From REEB52 sp964626905 (GTDB lineage Bacteria > Chlamydiota > Chlamydiia > Chlamydiales > SM23-39), in contig CAZVHA010000005.1 in NCBI GenBank assembly GCA_964626905.1, forward strand, positions 60,289 through 124,288: 64,000 nt of DNA. The letters run 5' to 3'. The notes beneath the pieces were generated by a model that made no database searches, was not told the DNA's origin, and saw nothing but the letters and a program-made list of their open reading frames with translations. The translations under genes were made by a program, and so were the position numbers. This document shows positions 16,786-25,952 of the stretch, piece by piece (position 1 is the first letter of the stretch; each line of letters begins with the position of its first letter).

Positions 16786-17967
16786 ATGAAGCAAATGCCC
16801 CTCACCCAACAGCGCCTCGTGATGACAGGCGCTCTGCGCCAGGCTCTCGAGATTCTCAGGATGCCAGAGCAAGAACTTGCCCTGTGGCTGCTCAAAGAGA
16901 TTGAAAAAAACCCCTTTTTGGAGCTCAATACCCCCAAGATGAAAAGGCGCTTCGAGGGAGATTTTCCAGCCCCCTTGACTCTTCATGAACACCTCATGAA
17001 TCAAATCCGAGACCAGTTCCAAGGAGAACTTGAGCAAAAAGAGGCCCTTTCGCTCCTCGATCAATTGGATGAGCGGGGGTTCATCGGCATGGAAGTGGCG
17101 CAAACGCCTACCTTAACTCTTTTGCAAACGTTCGAACCCCCCGGAATTTTTGCGAGAAATCTCCAAGAATCGCTCCTCTTGCAGCTCAAGGCTAGAGGAG
17201 CCCTCCATTCAACAGCCTATTTTCTCGTCGAAAACCACTACGAAGATCTCCTGCATGGCCGTTTCAGCATCATTGCGAAAAAACTGAAGGAAGAAGATCT
17301 AAAAAAAGGACTCGATCTCCTCGCGCGCCTCTCCATGAGACCCGCATATGCCTTTAAAGAGGAGCAGCTGCGCCCCATTATCCCCGATCTTACGATCGAG
17401 CGAATCGACGGGGGATGGACGATTGCCCTCAATGAGGAGGATCTGCCCGAAGTGAAATTGCAAACCAGGTATTTTGATCTCGATGTGAAAGGGGATGAGG
17501 AAAATGAGTGGATCCGGGCATTCAAAACAGAGGCAAAATGGATTATCCGCTCATTGACGAGAAGGCGTAAACTCCTTTTAGAGATTGGAAAGGCAATCCT
17601 CACAAAACAGGCTCCCTTTCTAGACCAAAAAGGTCCCTTGGCCCCCCTCAGCATGTCAGAGCTCGCAAGTGAGCTCGAAATCCATGAATCGACCCTCTCA
17701 AGAGCTTTTTCCGAAAAATATATCGCAACCCCTCGGGGAATTCTTCCAATGAGCTCTTTAGTCAAAGCAGATCCAAAACCGGCCCACGCCAGAGAAATGC
17801 TCGAAAAATTGATTGCTAGCGAAGACAAACAAAACCCATTGACCGATGAAGAGCTCTCAAACGCATTGATTAAAGAGGGGATCTTTATCGCGAGAAGAAC
17901 CGTAGCAAAATATAGAGGCAAACTCAATATTGGGTCTGCCTCACAAAGAAAATACTCAAGAAACTGA
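16786..17967 (+). CDS. rpoN: RNA polymerase sigma-54 factor
   Basis: Alternative sigma factor that needs an ATP-driven enhancer-binding activator. Region I is the Gln/Leu-rich activator-contact helix (LTQQRLVMTGALRQALEIL) followed by the ENPFLEL motif (EIEKNPFLEL). The core-binding region lies in the middle. The DNA-binding domain has a helix-turn-helix (SELASELEIHESTLSRAF) and ends in the RpoN box ARRTVAKYR. About 393 residues is short for the family, mostly through a reduced acidic region II. The start could also be the ATG at 16795, which has better spacing to GGGGAGGG; an upstream TTG is unlikely. No cognate activator or clear -24/-12 promoter was seen nearby. Confidence 0.93.
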   Translation: MKQMPLTQQRLVMTGALRQALEILRMPEQELALWLLKEIEKNPFLELNTPKMKRRFEGDFPAPLTLHEHLMNQIRDQFQGELEQKEALSLLDQLDERGFIGMEVAQTPTLTLLQTFEPPGIFARNLQESLLLQLKARGALHSTAYFLVENHYEDLLHGRFSIIAKKLKEEDLKKGLDLLARLSMRPAYAFKEEQLRPIIPDLTIERIDGGWTIALNEEDLPEVKLQTRYFDLDVKGDEENEWIRAFKTEAKWIIRSLTRRRKLLLEIGKAILTKQAPFLDQKGPLAPLSMSELASELEIHESTLSRAFSEKYIATPRGILPMSSLVKADPKPAHAREMLEKLIASEDKQNPLTDEELSNALIKEGIFIARRTVAKYRGKLNIGSASQRKYSRN

Positions 17968-19227
17968 CCACTCGCGATCGGGATGGTGCATCAAAATCAC
18001 CGCGATCACAGCCACTCCCGTAATTCCCGCAAGGAGCAAAAAGGCCCCCTGATAATTCCCCGTGAGATCGATCAATCTCCCCGTCAAAATCGGCCCTATC
18101 ACCCCGCCGAGCGATAGACAGCTCGAGGTGAGCCCTTGCGCCGTCCCTGAACGGTTTTTTGCAACATCGATATTGACACTGAAAAAGGCCGGCTGCGGCA
18201 TGAGCCCAAACCCGAGGGCCAGACTCAAAAAGAGAATGGATGGAAATAGAGTCGTTGTAAAGCTGAGAAGGACAAAGAAAAATGCGGCGAGCAATTGACT
18301 GACCCAAATGAGATGAGAGCGGGCAAGTCTGCCACTTCCCGTCTTCTTGTAGAGATAATCAGACAAAAATCCCCCCAATTTTAAAAAAACAGCCCCCACT
18401 AACCACGGGATCGTGAGATACCAGCCAACACTTTTCAAATTGAGGTTGTGCTGCGTTAAAAAATAGCCGGGAAGCCAAAGGGTGGCAAAAAAGAGCATGT
18501 AGCCAAAAGCGAAATAGGCGATGTTGTTTGCAATGAGAGCCGGATGCATCAGGATAAAGCGCCAATCGATAAAGTTTTTTTTCTGCTCGGAAGACATCAA
18601 AGAGGGAGTCGCAATCCAGTCCCTCTCCTCGGGAGATACCCGTTTACAGTCCTTGGGATGATCGGTAAAACAAAAATACCAGACGAACCCCCAAAGAATG
18701 CCAACCGAACTGATGATGAAAAACATCGCTCTCCACCCAAAATCGGCGACGAGATACGAGGTGAGGGGAGCTCCAACCACAGCCGAAAGGGGGATCGCCA
18801 CTAACCCCAACCCAAGAGCTGTCGCCCTCTCAGAAGGCGATAGCCAATTGCTCACCGAACAGGTAATGGCAGGAAAGTGGGGCCCCTCCGCCACTCCTAA
18901 TAAAAAACGGATCCAGATAAATCCCCAAAATCCAGAGGCGAGCCCCAAAACAGCCACGCATAAAGACCAAAAAATCGCCGCAAGCGGCCACACGATCCGG
19001 GGCCCCCATCGATCGACGAGCCAGCCCCCCAGCATCGTCATGAAAATATAGCCCATCCCAAAAGCCGAGAGAATCATCCCAAACTGGGTGTCGGTAAAAT
19101 GGAATTCCTCTTTTAAAGGGCCTATGACAAACGAGATTGCCGATCTATCCACAAAGTTAATTAAGGTTATTACGAAAATAAGAGTCGCAATAAACCAACG
19201 ATAATTAGTTCGACTTACAATCGCCAT
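17956..19227 (-). CDS. MFS transporter, anion:cation symporter (ACS)-like
   Basis: Twelve-helix major facilitator of 423 residues. The first helix pattern LINFVDRSAISFVIGPLKEEF and loop 2-3 motif GGWLVDRWGPRIVW fit the ACS family, which imports organic anions such as hexuronates, glucarate, phthalate or sugar phosphates. The block RFLLGVAEGPHFPAITCSVSNW is the family's typical helix 4 region. GAGG lies 4-5 bases before the ATG. The 3' end overlaps rpoN by 12 bases, tail to tail. The substrate is not readable. Import of a host-derived carboxylate would fit an intracellular life style but is inference. Confidence 0.87.
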   Translation of the reverse strand: MAIVSRTNYRWFIATLIFVITLINFVDRSAISFVIGPLKEEFHFTDTQFGMILSAFGMGYIFMTMLGGWLVDRWGPRIVWPLAAIFWSLCVAVLGLASGFWGFIWIRFLLGVAEGPHFPAITCSVSNWLSPSERATALGLGLVAIPLSAVVGAPLTSYLVADFGWRAMFFIISSVGILWGFVWYFCFTDHPKDCKRVSPEERDWIATPSLMSSEQKKNFIDWRFILMHPALIANNIAYFAFGYMLFFATLWLPGYFLTQHNLNLKSVGWYLTIPWLVGAVFLKLGGFLSDYLYKKTGSGRLARSHLIWVSQLLAAFFFVLLSFTTTLFPSILFLSLALGFGLMPQPAFFSVNIDVAKNRSGTAQGLTSSCLSLGGVIGPILTGRLIDLTGNYQGAFLLLAGITGVAVIAVILMHHPDREWSVS

Positions 19228-19279
19228 GAAACCTCACCCATTTAAGTTTGAGGAGATTATCACAAGTCAAATCTTTTCG

Positions 19280-20158
19280 CTATACAAATTGTTTGTTAAA
19301 CTCCCGTTCCAAAAGCCTCAAGGGAGACTTCTCGGGTGTGAGAAGTCCCTTTTGAGGAATGATCAAGGTTTGCTCCAAAGCGTACTGGCCCTGAAGAGCG
19401 GCGTGGGACACCTGGTCTGTAAAGACAGCCCAGCAAGAAAGGGGGGGGAATTCCCAGCGTTTTTTCGAACACTGCTCTTGGAATGCGCTATTTTCTTTCA
19501 AGTAATTATGGAATCGCAGCATGAAACTATCGTATGGGGAGCGCAGCGCCCATTTCATTCCCAAAGGGCGCAAGAGCCTGCGCAATATTTTATAATTGGA
19601 CTGGGGAATCTCTTTGCCAAACTGTTGTAACAGCTCTTCAAAACTATTCGATGTGTTCCAAACGCGATTTTCTACTGGGTTAATGTTGGTGAAAAAGCGC
19701 AAAATACGGGCTCCATGCAAGGGGCGGGTCGGAAATGCATCGACATGGAGAAGGTCATTCCTTGCGCGCAAACGGAGGCCCCGCCCTTTTTCTTGGAAGG
19801 GGCGAAAACTGGCGTAGTCGTGTCTCCAATATTTTGCATACGGGGACAATAGCGAAGAGAGGAAAGTAGTGACTCGATTGGAGTAGCTGCGCAAAATACC
19901 TTTTAGTTTTTCTGCTTCCAAGGGATCCTTTGTTTCGTGATTGGTGATCCGATCGAGTCCCGGTTTGTAGGCGATATTTTTTCTCGCCTTCGACGAACCC
20001 TGCTTTTGCGCCAGGAGAAATTCGATCTCATTTTTAGGAAAATCAAAGGGGACCTCTGGGAAAAAAAGGAGATTGCCCTTTTCCAACTCGGTGCAATATT
20101 TCAACCTATTTTCTTCTCGCTCCCATTCTCGATCTTGCACAACAATTTTTTGAGTCAT
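19280..20158 (-). CDS. kdoO: Kdo hydroxylase (Fe(II)/2-oxoglutarate-dependent Kdo 3-hydroxylase family)
   Basis: The sequence matches the Kdo hydroxylase family, which converts Kdo on lipid A to Ko. Diagnostic blocks are GNLLFFPEVPFDF, KNIAYKPGLDRI, the metal site LLHVDAFPTRPLHGARILR (His-x-Asp), FTNINPVENRVW, RSPYDSFMLRFHNYLK and the C-terminal WAVFTDQVSHAALQGQYAL holding the second metal His. The frame is open about 114 codons further upstream, but that stretch lies over the next gene and lacks family similarity. ATG 20158 has AGGAG six bases before it and overlaps the upstream stop (ATGA). About 292 residues is the family norm. With kdsB nearby, it implies a modified Kdo core. Confidence 0.88.
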   Translation of the reverse strand: MTQKIVVQDREWEREENRLKYCTELEKGNLLFFPEVPFDFPKNEIEFLLAQKQGSSKARKNIAYKPGLDRITNHETKDPLEAEKLKGILRSYSNRVTTFLSSLLSPYAKYWRHDYASFRPFQEKGRGLRLRARNDLLHVDAFPTRPLHGARILRFFTNINPVENRVWNTSNSFEELLQQFGKEIPQSNYKILRRLLRPLGMKWALRSPYDSFMLRFHNYLKENSAFQEQCSKKRWEFPPLSCWAVFTDQVSHAALQGQYALEQTLIIPQKGLLTPEKSPLRLLEREFNKQFV

Positions 20159-20928
20159 ACCTCTCCTTTTAAATATGCGCGGATAATTCTCCAGCGCAAA
20201 CAGTTTTGTTTTTCGGCCAAAAGCTCTATCGACATCTTCTTTGAAAGCAGCTCTATTTCCCGATCGGTGAGTCTGAAAAGGATCGCCCGAGTGCTGCGGG
20301 GATTTTGAGTTTTCTGATCGATCTGATGAGCAGCCCTGCGCAATTGCAAATGGCGCCGAATCAGGCGATGAAACCCGAGCCCCGTCCAAAAAGCCCCCAA
20401 CAAATAAAACGGGGGAAAAAAAGCGCCTCCTAAAATAGAAAGCAAAAAGGGCCACGCTTCCCAGGGGCGGCGCAAAATGGGACCGAGGACCCGTCTCCAC
20501 CTCTTTTCGGAAGTCATATAGGCAAAAAATTCTTCAAAAACGGCCTCGTTGAACCCACATCTCGCCCCGTGAACCGCCTCATGCGCCAAAATCTCCTCTC
20601 GGCGATAGAGTTTTAGATAACGGCCTCTCTTTTTTAACCCCTCTCGGAGTTGGATAGAGCTCAACCTTCCCCCCTCAATCCAGGAAGCTGCTCCTTGCCA
20701 GGGGGTGAGTCCCCGATTTGAGTAAAAAGCGCAAATGTAAAGCGGCTTTACATTAAAAAGTTCATAGAGAAACTCGCGCACCCAGTCCCAATGGACCTCA
20801 GGAATCCACTCCCCTTCTTTGTACTGATTTTGGGTCTTTGACACTCTTAGGGCGAAGGCCTCTTCATCCTCGTTGGGCCCGGGAATGAACCCGATTTTAT
20901 CTAGCTCCAATAAGTCGCGATCTGTCAT
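20155..20928 (-). CDS. Putative membrane-associated zinc metallopeptidase carrying an in-frame palindrome
   Basis: Family not recognised by name. The 257-residue protein has a clear HExxH site, HEAVHGAR, preceded by a hydrophobic/charged helix (LKLYRREEILA) and followed by FNEAVFEEFFAYM, whose glutamates could supply the third zinc ligand as in gluzincins. One or two membrane segments follow (about residues 175-200, PFLLSILGGAFFPPFYLLGA). A basic C-terminal tail lies in the cytoplasm or periplasm. The palindrome at 20734-20754 is read as NVKPLYI (residues 59-65) in the N-terminal part. The stop overlaps the start of the Kdo hydroxylase gene, so the two are co-translated. This suggests a shared envelope role, though no substrate is known. 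Confidence 0.75.
   Translation of the reverse strand: MTDRDLLELDKIGFIPGPNEDEEAFALRVSKTQNQYKEGEWIPEVHWDWVREFLYELFNVKPLYICAFYSNRGLTPWQGAASWIEGGRLSSIQLREGLKKRGRYLKLYRREEILAHEAVHGARCGFNEAVFEEFFAYMTSEKRWRRVLGPILRRPWEAWPFLLSILGGAFFPPFYLLGAFWTGLGFHRLIRRHLQLRRAAHQIDQKTQNPRSTRAILFRLTDREIELLSKKMSIELLAEKQNCLRWRIIRAYLKGEV
20734..20754. repeat. Palindromic repeat copy 2, in frame inside the metallopeptidase gene
   Basis: Arms AATGTAAAGC and GCTTTACATT around a single G on the plus strand. On the coding (minus) strand it reads N-V-K-P-L-Y-I at residues 59-65, the same phase and peptide as in putA. Confidence 0.9.
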
Positions 20929-21027
20929 AAAGAAACATTATGGTCTGAAGGGGAAAAACTTCACAGTCCTTTCTCGAAAATCGGAAATCGGGTACGATCG
21001 GGCCCAGTTTAAAGACTTAAGGCACAT

Positions 21028-23547
21028 ATGGGCAAAGCCCTAGTTATTGTTGAATCACCGGCAAAGATCAAGACGCTGAAAAAATTTTTGGGTCCCAATT
21101 TTATTTTTGAGTCATCGATTGGGCACATTCGGGATCTTCCGCAGAAGGAATTTGGGATTGATGTCGAGGGTGATTTTGAACCAAAATACGTCACCCTTTC
21201 TGATAAGAAAGAGGTGATAAAGAAGCTGCAAGAGGCGGCTAAAAAGGCAGATGTTGTCTATCTATCTCCCGACCCTGACCGCGAAGGGGAGGCAATCGCG
21301 TGGCATATTGCCTCGATTTTGCCTAAGGGGACAAAAATCAAAAGGAGCGCATTTCAATCGATCACGAAGGCGGCAGTGGTTGAGGCGCTCGACAATCCGC
21401 GCGATATTGATATGGATCTCGTCAATGCCCAGCAGGCGAGGCGCCTTCTTGACAGAATCGTCGGCTACAAAATTTCTCCGATTTTGACCCGCAAAGTGAA
21501 GAGGGGGCGCAGTGGAACTTCGGCGGGAAGGGTGCAATCGGTGGCTCTCAAACTCGTCGTTGACCGAGAAAAAGAGATCGATGCATTTGTCCCGGTGGAA
21601 TATTGGAATCTTGGAGCCCTTCTTTCTCCAAAGCATGAAAAGGTATTTGCGGCGGCGCTCCACTCTGTTGGGGGATTAAAAGTTGAAAAAGAAAAGGGGA
21701 ATAAAGAGTGTTTTCTCATTCCCGACAAAAAAACAGCCGTTGGGATTGTCGACAAGCTTAAAAAAGCAAAATACACCGTCTCCTCGGTTGAGAAGAAGGA
21801 GAAGAAGAGACATCCGGTCCCCCCTTTCATCACCTCCACTTTGCAGCAGGAGGCGAGTCGCCACTATGGTTTTTCTGTATCGCGCACCATGAGCATTGCG
21901 CAGGGTCTTTACGAGGGGATTGATGTGGGCCCAGAGGGGACAGAGGGTCTTATCACCTACATGCGTACCGACTCGGTGAACATTGCCCCTGAGGCGATTT
22001 CGAATGCGAGGAAGTTTATTTTGGAACAATTTGGGAAAGAATATCTCCCCGATCAACCCAAAATTTACGCCTCGAAAAAGACAGCCCAAGAGGCACACGA
22101 GGGGATTCGCCCTACCAATTTGCATAAAAGTCCGGAGAAGATCCGTTCCTATTTGAGTCAAGATGAGTATAAGCTCTATTTGCTCATTTGGCGCAGATTT
22201 ATCGCCTCGCAGATGAATCCGGCCATTTACGACACTGTATCGGCCGATATTGCGACAGATCAAGAGATGGTTTTGCGCGCGAGTGGCTCTGTGATCAAGT
22301 TCAACGGCTATTTAGCTGCATATGAGGAGAAAAGGGACAGAGGATCTGCCGAAGAGGAGGATGAGAGCGCCAAAATTTTGCCACCGCTTGAGCCCGATAT
22401 GCGGCTCGATCTTCACGAAGTGACTTCGACGCAGTCGTTTACGAAACCGCCACCCCGCTTTACAGAGGCCTCTTTAGTCAAGGAGCTGGAGCGTTTGGGG
22501 ATTGGGCGTCCATCGACCTATGCTGCGATCATGAATAAGATTCAAAGCAGGGACTACACGACTAAGGAAAATCACGCTCTTAAACCGACAGAGCTTGGCA
22601 AGGTGATCTGTGCGATGTTGGAGGAGAGTTTTCCGCCGATCATGGACGTGACGTTTACAGCCCAGCTGGAGAACCAACTTGAAGAGGTTGCGGAGCACAA
22701 CAAGAATTGGAAGGAGCTTTTGCGGGCGTTTTGGAAAGATTTTATCCCTCTTGTAGAAAAGGCGGAAAAAGAGGCGGTTGTACCCAAACTCGAGACTGAT
22801 ATCAACTGCCCAAAATGTAGTTCAAAGCTGCAGAAAATTTGGTCGCGCAACAAATATTTCTATGGGTGCTCTCGCTATCCTGACTGCGATTTCACGGCGC
22901 CTTTGGAGGCGTTAAAGTTTGACAAGAGCAATTACGACCCCGATTTCAATTGGGATCAGCCGTGTCCTCATTGCGGTTCACCTATGACAGTGCGCCACGG
23001 AAAATATGGGGCCTTTTTAGGCTGTTCCAAATATCCGGAGTGCAAAGGAATCGTGAATATTCCGAAGAAAGGAGAAACGACTTATCGCCCTGAAGATCTC
23101 CCGGCGTGTCCTGCCATTGGGTGCGATGGGAGGATGACGGCTCGCAAGTCCCGTTTTGGGAAAACCTTTTTCTCCTGCTCTAATTTTCCCGACTGCGATG
23201 TGATTGTCTCAGAGGTGGGTCAATTGGAGACCAAATACGATGCAAGCCATCCTAAAACCGCATATGTGAAAAAGGGCAAGTATGCGAAAAAAGGGAGCAA
23301 GAAAAGGAAGATAACTCAGCCGGCCTATAAGACATCAGCTGATCTTGCCAAAATTGTGGGGGCAAAAGAGGTTAGCCGCCCCGAGGCGACGAAAAAGATT
23401 TGGGAGTACATCAAGGCGCACAAGCTGCAAGATCCGATCAACAAAAGAAAAATCATCCCCGATGAACTCCTTTCAAAAATCATAGGAAAAGAGCCGATCG
23501 ATATGATGAAACTCTCCTCATTCTTGTCAAAACATTTGAAAAAATGA
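21028..23547 (+). CDS. topA: DNA topoisomerase I with C-terminal SWIB domain
   Basis: Type IA topoisomerase of 839 residues that relaxes negative supercoils. The TOPRIM domain opens the protein (ALVIVESPAKIKTL; acidic triad in SPDPDREGEAIAWH). The catalytic tyrosine is Tyr311 in TYMRTDS. Three C4 zinc ribbons follow: CPKC...CSRYPDC, CPHC...CSKYPEC, and CPAIGC...CSNFPDC. After a Lys-rich linker the last 75 residues form a SWIB/MDM2-like domain (LAKIVGAKEVSRPEATKKI, IIPDELLSKIIG). This TopA-SWIB fusion is a hallmark of Chlamydiota. The SWIB part is thought to relate to chromatin or developmental control, which is inference. The stop overlaps the next gene by 4 bases. Confidence 0.97.
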   Translation: MGKALVIVESPAKIKTLKKFLGPNFIFESSIGHIRDLPQKEFGIDVEGDFEPKYVTLSDKKEVIKKLQEAAKKADVVYLSPDPDREGEAIAWHIASILPKGTKIKRSAFQSITKAAVVEALDNPRDIDMDLVNAQQARRLLDRIVGYKISPILTRKVKRGRSGTSAGRVQSVALKLVVDREKEIDAFVPVEYWNLGALLSPKHEKVFAAALHSVGGLKVEKEKGNKECFLIPDKKTAVGIVDKLKKAKYTVSSVEKKEKKRHPVPPFITSTLQQEASRHYGFSVSRTMSIAQGLYEGIDVGPEGTEGLITYMRTDSVNIAPEAISNARKFILEQFGKEYLPDQPKIYASKKTAQEAHEGIRPTNLHKSPEKIRSYLSQDEYKLYLLIWRRFIASQMNPAIYDTVSADIATDQEMVLRASGSVIKFNGYLAAYEEKRDRGSAEEEDESAKILPPLEPDMRLDLHEVTSTQSFTKPPPRFTEASLVKELERLGIGRPSTYAAIMNKIQSRDYTTKENHALKPTELGKVICAMLEESFPPIMDVTFTAQLENQLEEVAEHNKNWKELLRAFWKDFIPLVEKAEKEAVVPKLETDINCPKCSSKLQKIWSRNKYFYGCSRYPDCDFTAPLEALKFDKSNYDPDFNWDQPCPHCGSPMTVRHGKYGAFLGCSKYPECKGIVNIPKKGETTYRPEDLPACPAIGCDGRMTARKSRFGKTFFSCSNFPDCDVIVSEVGQLETKYDASHPKTAYVKKGKYAKKGSKKRKITQPAYKTSADLAKIVGAKEVSRPEATKKIWEYIKAHKLQDPINKRKIIPDELLSKIIGKEPIDMMKLSSFLSKHLKK

Positions 23548-24749
23548 CGCTTCGATTCAATTTGAAGTGGGTGTTGACGCTCCTTTTTATTGCGCTTGGT
23601 CCTTTGGGCAATCTGTTGACTCCCAACTTTCTGCCGAGTGCTTTTCGGGCGTATTACTTTATCCTTCCCCTATTTCCTCTCTTTTTTTTACCCGGGAAGG
23701 GCAAAGAGGTGAAAATTGGGATTCTTTTTCTCCCGTTTTTGATCTATTGTGCTGTGTCTGCTCTGATTGTAGAAACTTTCGAGATCTCCAATGAGCCATT
23801 TGCCTTTTTTCGCTTCCTCCTTTTTGCGAGCCAATTTTTTTTCATTTTAGGGGCTGTCTCGAATTTAAAGAGTGAAGAGCAGATGAAAACGATCCTAAAA
23901 ACCTATTTGCGTTTTTATTTTTTCTCCCTTGGGATCGGCTATATTTTCTTTTTGGGTTACTATTTACATGCGATTCCCCTTTCGGTGATCGAACGTTTTT
24001 CTGTACTTACGCAATTCAGTTTTAACTTGCTCCGTTTTTCACCTGGATCGTATCCGAACGAGTATGGGATCGTATCGAGTTTTGTCCTCTCGGTCCTGGG
24101 GCTCATTTTTTTGGAGAAGAGAAAAGGGGAATTTGGATTTTCAACTCTCTCTTTGTTTTTTTTATTCTTTGCCACTTTTTTGGCGCTGATTTTAACGACG
24201 ACGAGAGCTGCCTATCTCTCTCTTTTTATCAGCGCAATTTACGCCTTATGGCAATCGAATCGACGGTTCAAAGGGATTGCCCTTGTTTTATCTCCCATTT
24301 TTGCCCTTTTTTTCCTCCTCTCTTTTTTCAAAATTGACATGTTGAAATTTCTATTGGCGGGCTTTAGTCAAAGCCTTTATGAGGGATCCCTTGGAAGCAG
24401 AACCGAAATTTGGGTTGAGAGTGCAGAAAAAGCGCTCGAAAATTCGTTATGGGGAGCAGGCTTTGCGTCGCTGACCAATATTCACAATGTCTATTTGCAA
24501 ACTGTCTTTGAACTTGGGGTTGTTGGCATTTTTCTTCTTTTGGGAACTTTATTTTTTTTGGTTATAGAAACCCACTCTCGCTATACCGGGGCGACCTTTT
24601 TTTTTAAAATACGCGTAGTGGGGCTGATCCATATCTTGTCATTTGCGATGAGCAATCACAACCTCAATCACCATCTCACCTGGTTTGTTTGTTTTCTTTG
24701 CCTTGCGATTCCAAAAGTTTCTCGTTCGAGTAGTGAGATTACACATTGA
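23544..24749 (+). CDS. O-antigen ligase/polymerase-like membrane protein
   Basis: Polytopic 401-residue inner-membrane protein with about ten helices. It belongs to the Wzy/WaaL (Wzy_C) type: a large periplasmic loop region contains SRTEIWVESAEKALENSLWGAGF followed by NIHNVYLQTVFELGVVG. The R-x(3-8)-W...G-x-G and H-N-x-(Y/F) pattern is used by O-antigen ligases and polymerases. Before it lies TTTRAAYLSLFISAIYAL, another conserved element. The start overlaps the topA stop (ATGA), an odd pairing for a glycan gene and probably just operon packing. It would join or polymerise lipid-linked glycan on the outer face of the membrane. Which glycan is unknown; Kdo, GT9 and GT4 genes elsewhere in the window could feed it. 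Confidence 0.8.
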   Translation: MTLRFNLKWVLTLLFIALGPLGNLLTPNFLPSAFRAYYFILPLFPLFFLPGKGKEVKIGILFLPFLIYCAVSALIVETFEISNEPFAFFRFLLFASQFFFILGAVSNLKSEEQMKTILKTYLRFYFFSLGIGYIFFLGYYLHAIPLSVIERFSVLTQFSFNLLRFSPGSYPNEYGIVSSFVLSVLGLIFLEKRKGEFGFSTLSLFFLFFATFLALILTTTRAAYLSLFISAIYALWQSNRRFKGIALVLSPIFALFFLLSFFKIDMLKFLLAGFSQSLYEGSLGSRTEIWVESAEKALENSLWGAGFASLTNIHNVYLQTVFELGVVGIFLLLGTLFFLVIETHSRYTGATFFFKIRVVGLIHILSFAMSNHNLNHHLTWFVCFLCLAIPKVSRSSSEITH

Positions 24750-24866
24750 ACCAAAAAGTGTTGCTTCCCCGATTTATCAACAATTGGTTATACTCTCGAC
24801 TTTGCAACTTTTTAGGAGCCTTAGATTTTCTGCGGGACATCGACAGGCCTCAAATTAAGGAAACCG

Positions 24867-25952
24867 ATGAAATTAACAGTTATATTCTTGTTGTCTCTTT
24901 CGTTATTTTGTTTTGCAGACACCGATGTAGAAGATAAATTGAGGGCCTGTTTTTTTAGTCCGGAAATTACAACATTGGATATTGCCGACTGGAATCAGCC
25001 AACTGTGGATGATTTATGGAAATTGCAAAATTTCATGAAAGAAAGACATATTCAAAACATTAAACGTCATTCAGAAGATCCCACTTTTCAAGCACCATTT
25101 CCCAGCGATTATTTGAACAAAGAATTCTTTGGGTGGATTCTATATCGAAGTGGGAGGATTTCTTTTATCAAAGATGAGACAGTAACCCCAGTCAGACAAA
25201 TTGTTTATTTCAATAATGATCCAAATAAAAAGGACAAATGTGTCATTTGCTATGCGGGGCATCAATCAAAGTGGAATGAGAGAGATTACATTCGCGGTAT
25301 CCATTTGATGATTAAAGCATTAGAACAGACACATTTTGATGGCCACTTTATCTATTACATAGGTGGATGGCCTAGCCTTAAGAAGGGTAGGCTGAAATAC
25401 ATTGACGTTCCTTTTGCCTTTAAACCATTTCTTTTCGAGGAAGCTAGGGATTTAGGTTATAGAAGGGTATTATGGCTGGATGCCTGTTGTTTACCGGTCA
25501 AAAGCTTAAAGCCCATATTCAAGCATATGCGAAAAAAGGGGCTCTGTTTTTATAGTTATGGTTCTTTGCAACAGTGGAGAGAATTTGATTTAGGATATGC
25601 CTACATGATGCCTTTCTTGAATCTTTCCAATGAGGGGCGCTACGAGCAAATTTCCTCGCAAGTCATTGGTTTAGATCTGTCTAATCCGAAGGCGCTTTGC
25701 CTTTTGAATGAATGGATCAAAGCCGCAGAAAGAAGAATCCCGTTCTTGCAAAGCGATGAGCCTCCTTTTATGTATTTAATAAATCATCTGCAACTTCAAG
25801 ACTGCCGCATGCCCAATTTCTATTACATAGAAACCCCCTGCAATACGGGAGATTTCAACTATAGACGAGCAAATAAAAATGCAATTATTTACCATCAATA
25901 TGATTTTATCAATCCTCAATATCGAGTTCCAAAAAATCTTTTTAGCAATTAG
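24867..25952 (+). CDS. Exported glycosyltransferase-like protein of unknown specificity
   Basis: Precursor of 361 residues with a signal peptide (MKLTVIFLLSLSLFCFA, cleavage near 17). The body resembles GT-A nucleotide-sugar transferases: after a beta-alpha region come the acceptor-like stretch IDVPFAFKPFLFEEARDLGY and RRVLWLDACCLPVKSLKPIF. There the usual metal-binding D-x-D is reduced to LDACC. The C-terminal part, SDEPPFMYLINHL...NFYYIETPCNTGDF, also fits a sugar-nucleotide fold. AAGGA lies 5 bases before the ATG. It begins an AT-richer island. Function is inferred only from fold-like patterns. An enzyme needing nucleotide sugars would be unusual in the periplasm, so secretion to the host or a non-catalytic role should be considered. 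Confidence 0.6.
   Translation: MKLTVIFLLSLSLFCFADTDVEDKLRACFFSPEITTLDIADWNQPTVDDLWKLQNFMKERHIQNIKRHSEDPTFQAPFPSDYLNKEFFGWILYRSGRISFIKDETVTPVRQIVYFNNDPNKKDKCVICYAGHQSKWNERDYIRGIHLMIKALEQTHFDGHFIYYIGGWPSLKKGRLKYIDVPFAFKPFLFEEARDLGYRRVLWLDACCLPVKSLKPIFKHMRKKGLCFYSYGSLQQWREFDLGYAYMMPFLNLSNEGRYEQISSQVIGLDLSNPKALCLLNEWIKAAERRIPFLQSDEPPFMYLINHLQLQDCRMPNFYYIETPCNTGDFNYRRANKNAIIYHQYDFINPQYRVPKNLFSN

Noticed and set aside
20159..20500. 114-codon N-terminal extension of the Kdo hydroxylase frame
   Set aside because: It overlaps the coding sequence of the metallopeptidase gene on the same strand, has no family similarity, and a strong ribosome site precedes ATG 20158.
24750..24866. Searched for a tRNA in the gap before the exported transferase
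   Set aside because: No cloverleaf or TTCRANNC T-loop could be seen here or in the other gaps.
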